The notes under the pieces: generated by a model | What the model was told of the DNA's origin: nothing | Seen by the model: the letters and a program-made list of their open reading frames with translations, nothing else | Database searches by the model: none | In this document: positions 59,533 through 64,000 of the stretch, one piece after another | Layout of the letters: the number at the start of each line of letters is the position of its first letter | Position numbering within the stretch: position 1 is the first letter of the stretch | NCBI GenBank assembly: GCA_013112575.1 | Contig: JABFGG010000003.1 | Span: forward strand, 19,096 to 83,095 | Length of the DNA: 64,000 nt | Source: Chloroflexota bacterium | Lineage (GTDB): Bacteria > Chloroflexota > Anaerolineae > Anaerolineales > UBA11579 | Direction of reading: 5' to 3' | Made by a program: the position numbers and the translations under genes

Positions 59533-60140
59533 GAGCGACAAAAGAACTTCCTGCAGGTTATTCAAAAGACTATGCCCTGAGCTTGAAGGATAATAAGCGC
59601 TTGCTGGTGTGGATCAACATCGCCAGCGTGCCATTGCTGATCCTTTTTGCTTTTCTATTCATTTATGCCACACGCCTGCTGCGACCTGAATTGTGGCAGA
59701 GAGGCATCTCTGGGGCATTCAATCTGGGTCAAGTAGCCTCATTGCTGCTGACTTTTGTGCTGATGATCTTGTTGCACGAGGCCGTACATGGCATTTTCTT
59801 TGGGCTGTATACGCGCTCGATGCCCAAGTTTGGTTTTAAGGGAGCATATGCCTATGCGGCTGCACCGGGCTGGTACATTCCACGCAACCAGTACCTGGTG
59901 GTGGGCCTGGCTCCCTTTGTGCTGATGTCATTGGTTGGATTGGCGATCATGCCTGTAGTGCCCTTTAGCTGGTTCCCAGCTTTATTGTTGCTGCTAATCT
60001 TTAACGCTGCGGGTGCGATCGGAGACTTCCTGGTGGTATGGAAGGTTGCCAGCTATCCACCGGATGCTTTTGTGTTGGACCTGGGGGATGGTTTTGAAGT
60101 GCACATCAAGGAAACGGAATCGACCGGAGTGGTGGCATAA
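59529..60140 (+). CDS. DUF3267-like membrane protein
   Basis: LLHEAVHGIFFGLYTRSMPKFGFKGAYAYAAAPGWYIPRNQYLVVGLAPF. Confidence 0.8.
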   Translation: MRATKELPAGYSKDYALSLKDNKRLLVWINIASVPLLILFAFLFIYATRLLRPELWQRGISGAFNLGQVASLLLTFVLMILLHEAVHGIFFGLYTRSMPKFGFKGAYAYAAAPGWYIPRNQYLVVGLAPFVLMSLVGLAIMPVVPFSWFPALLLLLIFNAAGAIGDFLVVWKVASYPPDAFVLDLGDGFEVHIKETESTGVVA

Positions 60141-60148
60141 AGCTTACG

Positions 60149-61393
60149 TTGATCACCATCGGTTCACGCGGGGATGTGCAGCCGATAGTTGCTTTGGGGA
60201 TGGGGCTGCGAGATGCAGGCTATAGCGTACGCATTGTGACATTAGATAGCTTCAAAGACATGGTGCTGGACAATGGGCTCGATTTCTGGCCTGTACGCGG
60301 GGATGCACAACAGATCGTGCAAGAGATGATGGTAAGGCATGGGGCCAACACCAATTTCCTCCAAATGTACAAGGGGGTTATGCGTTCCTTTGGGGGCATT
60401 GTAGATGACTACATCGAGGCTTTCTCAAATGAGGCCTTGCAAGACTCAGATGCGATTCTCAGCCAACTGCCAGGCAATTTCTTTGGCTATGATATGGCAG
60501 AAGCTTTGGGGGTGCCTTACATTGCGTTGTCAGTTATCCCCCAGGAGCGAACGGCAGCCTATCCGATTGCCTTGCTGCCCAACCGCTTTTCGCCAGGGCG
60601 CTGGTGGAACCGGCTCAGTTATGGGATAGCCACACAACTAGCCTGGCGGCCTTTCTACGGGCCAATCAACCGCTTTCGTGGACAGTTAGGTTTGATGAAA
60701 ACCCCTTTCTTATGGGGCAACACGCGCAAAGATGTTCCCGTGTTGCAGGGTTTTAGCGAACACGTCGTCCCTACAGAAGCCGAGTGGGGTGAGCGCGTGC
60801 GCACAACAGGCTATTGGGTGCTGGACGAGCCGGAATGGGAGCCGTCACCTGAGTTGACGCAGTTTTTGGAAGCAGGCAGCCCACCCATTTATATTGGGTT
60901 TGGCAGCATGCCAGTCCCTGACCCACGGCAAACTACGCAATTGATCCTGAAGGCGTTGGCTGAAAGCAAACAACGGACGGTGCTGTCCGCGGGTTGGGCG
61001 AGGTTGGGTAGGGAGGAGTTGCCTGAACATATCTTCTTACTCGATTACGCTCCACATAGTTGGCTGTTCCCTAAAATGGGCGGCATTGTTCACCATGGCG
61101 GTACTGGCACAACGGGTGCTGCCTTGCGGTCGGGTGTGCCTTCGGTGGTGATTCCCTTTACAGTGGATCAGCCCTTTTGGAGTGAGCGCAGCAGGGCTTT
61201 AGGGGTGGGACCTGCGCCTATTCCGTTTCAAAAGCTGACCGCAACCAAACTGGCTAAAACTATCCGCCAATTACTGAAAGACGAAAGCATGCGGAAGAAT
61301 GCCGTGCAACTTTGTGACAGGATGGCTGCCGAGGATGGCGTGGGGAAAGCAGTGGGTATAATCCAAGATATGCTGAATAAAGCCAACAAATAA
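60149..61393 (+). CDS. Glycosyltransferase (sterol/UDP-glucosyltransferase-like, GT1/GT28)
   Basis: ITIGSRGDVQPIVALGMGL; HHGGTGTTGAALRSGVPSVVIPFTVDQPFW. Confidence 0.9.
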   Translation: MITIGSRGDVQPIVALGMGLRDAGYSVRIVTLDSFKDMVLDNGLDFWPVRGDAQQIVQEMMVRHGANTNFLQMYKGVMRSFGGIVDDYIEAFSNEALQDSDAILSQLPGNFFGYDMAEALGVPYIALSVIPQERTAAYPIALLPNRFSPGRWWNRLSYGIATQLAWRPFYGPINRFRGQLGLMKTPFLWGNTRKDVPVLQGFSEHVVPTEAEWGERVRTTGYWVLDEPEWEPSPELTQFLEAGSPPIYIGFGSMPVPDPRQTTQLILKALAESKQRTVLSAGWARLGREELPEHIFLLDYAPHSWLFPKMGGIVHHGGTGTTGAALRSGVPSVVIPFTVDQPFWSERSRALGVGPAPIPFQKLTATKLAKTIRQLLKDESMRKNAVQLCDRMAAEDGVGKAVGIIQDMLNKANK

Positions 61394-61414
61394 CAACTCT
61401 AGAGGAGGCTCACT

Positions 61415-61843
61415 GTGCCAACCGTAACTTGCTCCACAACGATCAACCAGTCTGCTGATAAAGTCTTTGCTTATCTGACGGATGTAAAAAACCATACTTC
61501 CTGGCAAGCGGCTATAGAGTCAGCCACAATCAGCCCGGACGGGCCAGCCGCGCTTGGCTCCGTGTACGAGTACACCACCGACGTGATGGGCCAGAAGATG
61601 AAATCACAGATGGAGATCACGAGCTTCGAAGAGAACAAAAAATGGGGAGTTTCGACAGTTGGTGTGCCCACTACTACGACCACCGTGTATGATTTTGAAG
61701 ATGAGGGTGGTAGCACAAAGTTGACCATCACCATGGAACTGGCGGATGGCGCATATCCGGCGGCGGCAGAAGCGATGGTGGTGGCCGAGACTGAAAAGAA
61801 TTTGGTGAAACAGGCGGAGACGATCAAGGCGGCTGTGGAGTAA
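61415..61843 (+). CDS. SRPBCC family protein
   Basis: VTCSTTINQSADKVFAYLTDVKNHTSWQAAI; GAGGAGG upstream of GTG. Confidence 0.85.
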   Translation: MPTVTCSTTINQSADKVFAYLTDVKNHTSWQAAIESATISPDGPAALGSVYEYTTDVMGQKMKSQMEITSFEENKKWGVSTVGVPTTTTTVYDFEDEGGSTKLTITMELADGAYPAAAEAMVVAETEKNLVKQAETIKAAVE

Positions 61844-61960
61844 AAAAACATCATTCTGACTCAAAAGAAAATAAGAAATCCCCTGAAGTCAGGGGATTTC
61901 TTTGTGTAGGGCGTTTCTATTAGACTTGTGTAAGAATCGCTTATAAAGCCTTCTGATTTC

Positions 61961-61990
61961 TTGACCATCGCCCACTCCCCTTGCTATAAT
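61961..61990 (+). promoter_or_regulatory. Promoter of hrcA
   Basis: TTGACC-N18-TATAAT. Confidence 0.8.
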
Positions 61991-62008
61991 TGCCTAGTTT
62001 TGTGAATT

Positions 62009-62035
62009 TTAGCACTCTCGTGTTGAGATTGCTAA
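62009..62035. promoter_or_regulatory. CIRCE operator (one mismatch) upstream of hrcA
   Basis: TTAGCACTC-N9-GATTGCTAA. Confidence 0.9.
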
Positions 62036-62045
62036 AAGTAATCTT

Positions 62046-63101
62046 ATGGCAAAAACAACACTTTCCGAACGCCAGCAAATAATCCTGGGACTGATCGTCC
62101 AGGAATATGTCGAAACCGCCCAGGCGGTGGGTTCAAAGCGCCTGGTGGACAAATACAACCTGGAAATGAGTTCGGCCACAGTACGCAACGAAATGGTTGA
62201 GCTGGCAGAGAAGGGTTACGTACGCCAGCCACATACGTCCGCGGGGCGGGTGCCAACGGAGCAAGGCTACCGTTATTTTGTGGGCGAGCTAATGAGCCGT
62301 CCTGACCTGCCTGCGACAACCAAGCACACGATCACACACCAGTTTTACCAGGCACGCCACGATATGGAACAATGGCTGCGCCTGTCTGCTTCAGTACTAG
62401 CACACCAGTCACATGCTGCCTCTCTGGTGACCGCTCCCCAAACAGAAGAAGCGCGCTTTAAGCATCTTGAATTAATTGCTACCTCCGGGCGGCAAGTGTT
62501 GATGGTGCTGGTCTTATTGAGCGGCAAAGTCATGCAGCAGATGCTGGTATTAAAGGAACCGGTTGACCAGGAACGTCTGTCGACCACGGCTGACCTTTTC
62601 AATAACAAGTGGCAGGGGCGCGACCTGGCTGCCTTTGCCAGCCCAGCCCCGGCTGATTTTGATGAACTGGCCAAGGACATGCACAAACTGGTGGCAGACG
62701 AATTGCTACGTTTGAATGGCGGTCTGGCGGGTGAGGTTTATCACGATGGCTGGACCAATGTTTTGGGTCAGCCAGAATTCGCCGAATCAGAATCGGCGCG
62801 TAGAGCTTTGCGTGTGTTGGAAGAACGGCCGCTACTAGAAGATTTGCTATCCCAGACCGTGCAGAACTCGGAGGTGGGTGGTGTACAGGTCTTGATCGGC
62901 GGTGAAGGTAACTGGGAAGAACTGCGTGATTGTTCGCTGGTGCTGGCACGTTACGGCGCACCTGAGCTGGCAACAGGTATTTTGGGTGTTTTAGGCCCCA
63001 TCCGCATGTCTTACGGCAACGCCATCTCCACGGTCAACTTCGTGGCCGGGGTGATGAGCAACCTGGTAACTGAAACGATGAGCGGCGATTCCGCCGAATA
63101 A
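62046..63101 (+). CDS. hrcA: Heat-inducible transcription repressor HrcA
   Basis: SERQQIILGLIVQEYVETAQAVGSKRLVDKYNLEMSSATVRNEMVELAEKGYVRQPHTSAGRVPTEQGYRYFV. Confidence 0.98.
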   Translation: MAKTTLSERQQIILGLIVQEYVETAQAVGSKRLVDKYNLEMSSATVRNEMVELAEKGYVRQPHTSAGRVPTEQGYRYFVGELMSRPDLPATTKHTITHQFYQARHDMEQWLRLSASVLAHQSHAASLVTAPQTEEARFKHLELIATSGRQVLMVLVLLSGKVMQQMLVLKEPVDQERLSTTADLFNNKWQGRDLAAFASPAPADFDELAKDMHKLVADELLRLNGGLAGEVYHDGWTNVLGQPEFAESESARRALRVLEERPLLEDLLSQTVQNSEVGGVQVLIGGEGNWEELRDCSLVLARYGAPELATGILGVLGPIRMSYGNAISTVNFVAGVMSNLVTETMSGDSAE

Positions 63102-63137
63102 AAGCAAAATATTCTTTATTGATTGTAAAGAGGAAGC

Positions 63138-63704
63138 ATGTCTGAAGAAAAACAAAAAGAAGATGAAGGTCTGCAAGGAGACCAGCCTGAAGGGGCTGCT
63201 GGTGAACACGATAATGGTGCAGAAGAAGCGCCACCAGAGGTCGTGACAGCTTTACAGGAAGCCCTGCAAATTGCCCAGGAAGAGTCAGAGAAGCACCTGG
63301 ACAACTGGCAACGCACTCAGGCAGACCTGGATAACTATAAGAAACGCGTGGCCCGTGACCAGCAACAAATGACCCATGATGTCAAGGGCCGTGTTGCCAA
63401 GCAGTATCTCGACGTACTGGATGACCTGACGCGTGCCCTGGCCGATAAACCGGCAGAGGGTGATGGGGCCGTGTGGGCTGAAGGCATCGAATTGATCCAT
63501 CGCAAACTGAACACCATTCTGGATAATGAGGGTGTGAAGGCTATGGATGTAGAAGGCCAGATGTTCGACCCCAGTTTCCACGAAGCGATTGGCCAGGTAG
63601 AAAGCGACGACCACGAATCAGGACAGATCGTTGAAGTCGTGCAGCAAGGTTACTTCATTGGCGAACGCGTGCTGCGCCCGGCGATGGTTCGGGTAGCTGT
63701 TTAA
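63138..63704 (+). CDS. grpE: Nucleotide exchange factor GrpE
   Basis: NWQRTQADLDNYKKRVARD; VEGQMFDPSFHEAIGQV; GYFIGERVLRPAMVRVA. Confidence 0.96.
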   Translation: MSEEKQKEDEGLQGDQPEGAAGEHDNGAEEAPPEVVTALQEALQIAQEESEKHLDNWQRTQADLDNYKKRVARDQQQMTHDVKGRVAKQYLDVLDDLTRALADKPAEGDGAVWAEGIELIHRKLNTILDNEGVKAMDVEGQMFDPSFHEAIGQVESDDHESGQIVEVVQQGYFIGERVLRPAMVRVAV

Positions 63705-63724
63705 TTCATAGGAGCAAATAATAA

Positions 63725-64000
<276 letters not shown>

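Overview
The window is 64 kb of chromosomal bacterial DNA. Gene content suggests a Chloroflexota/Anaerolineae-like genome (HrcA/CIRCE heat-shock genes, RNase J, many WD40/TolB-like and TPR lipoproteins), but this taxonomy is inference. The conserved backbone includes a GT2 glycosyltransferase, a dihydropyrimidinase, an orphan cluster of complex-I/antiporter-like membrane subunits, selB, an S9 peptidase, rnj, groS/groL, trmD and hrcA-grpE-dnaK. Accessory parts include an IS1595-type transposase with a convergent small ORF, a type II tRNA with a Ser-like body and an AAG anticodon, an adjacent 11-bp-closed multibranch RNA-like element, a 107-bp MITE-like element, and three copies of a GC-rich palindromic repeat. 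An ECF sigma factor is next to two poly-acidic exported proteins. The most unusual signals are: (1) two separate loci where a one-gene segment starts with the same 18-mer CAGGCTGTTGAAAAAGTG and ends at a decayed copy of the preceding gene's 3' end; (2) a promoter-to-terminator RNA upstream of rnj; (3) the tRNA/structured-RNA/IS island at 35.7-37.8 kb, bracketed by degenerate direct repeats; (4) mutually exclusive hairpins just upstream of an uncharacterised gene at 2.3 kb. All calls were made by reading the sequence and the ORF track; no searches or folding programs were run.
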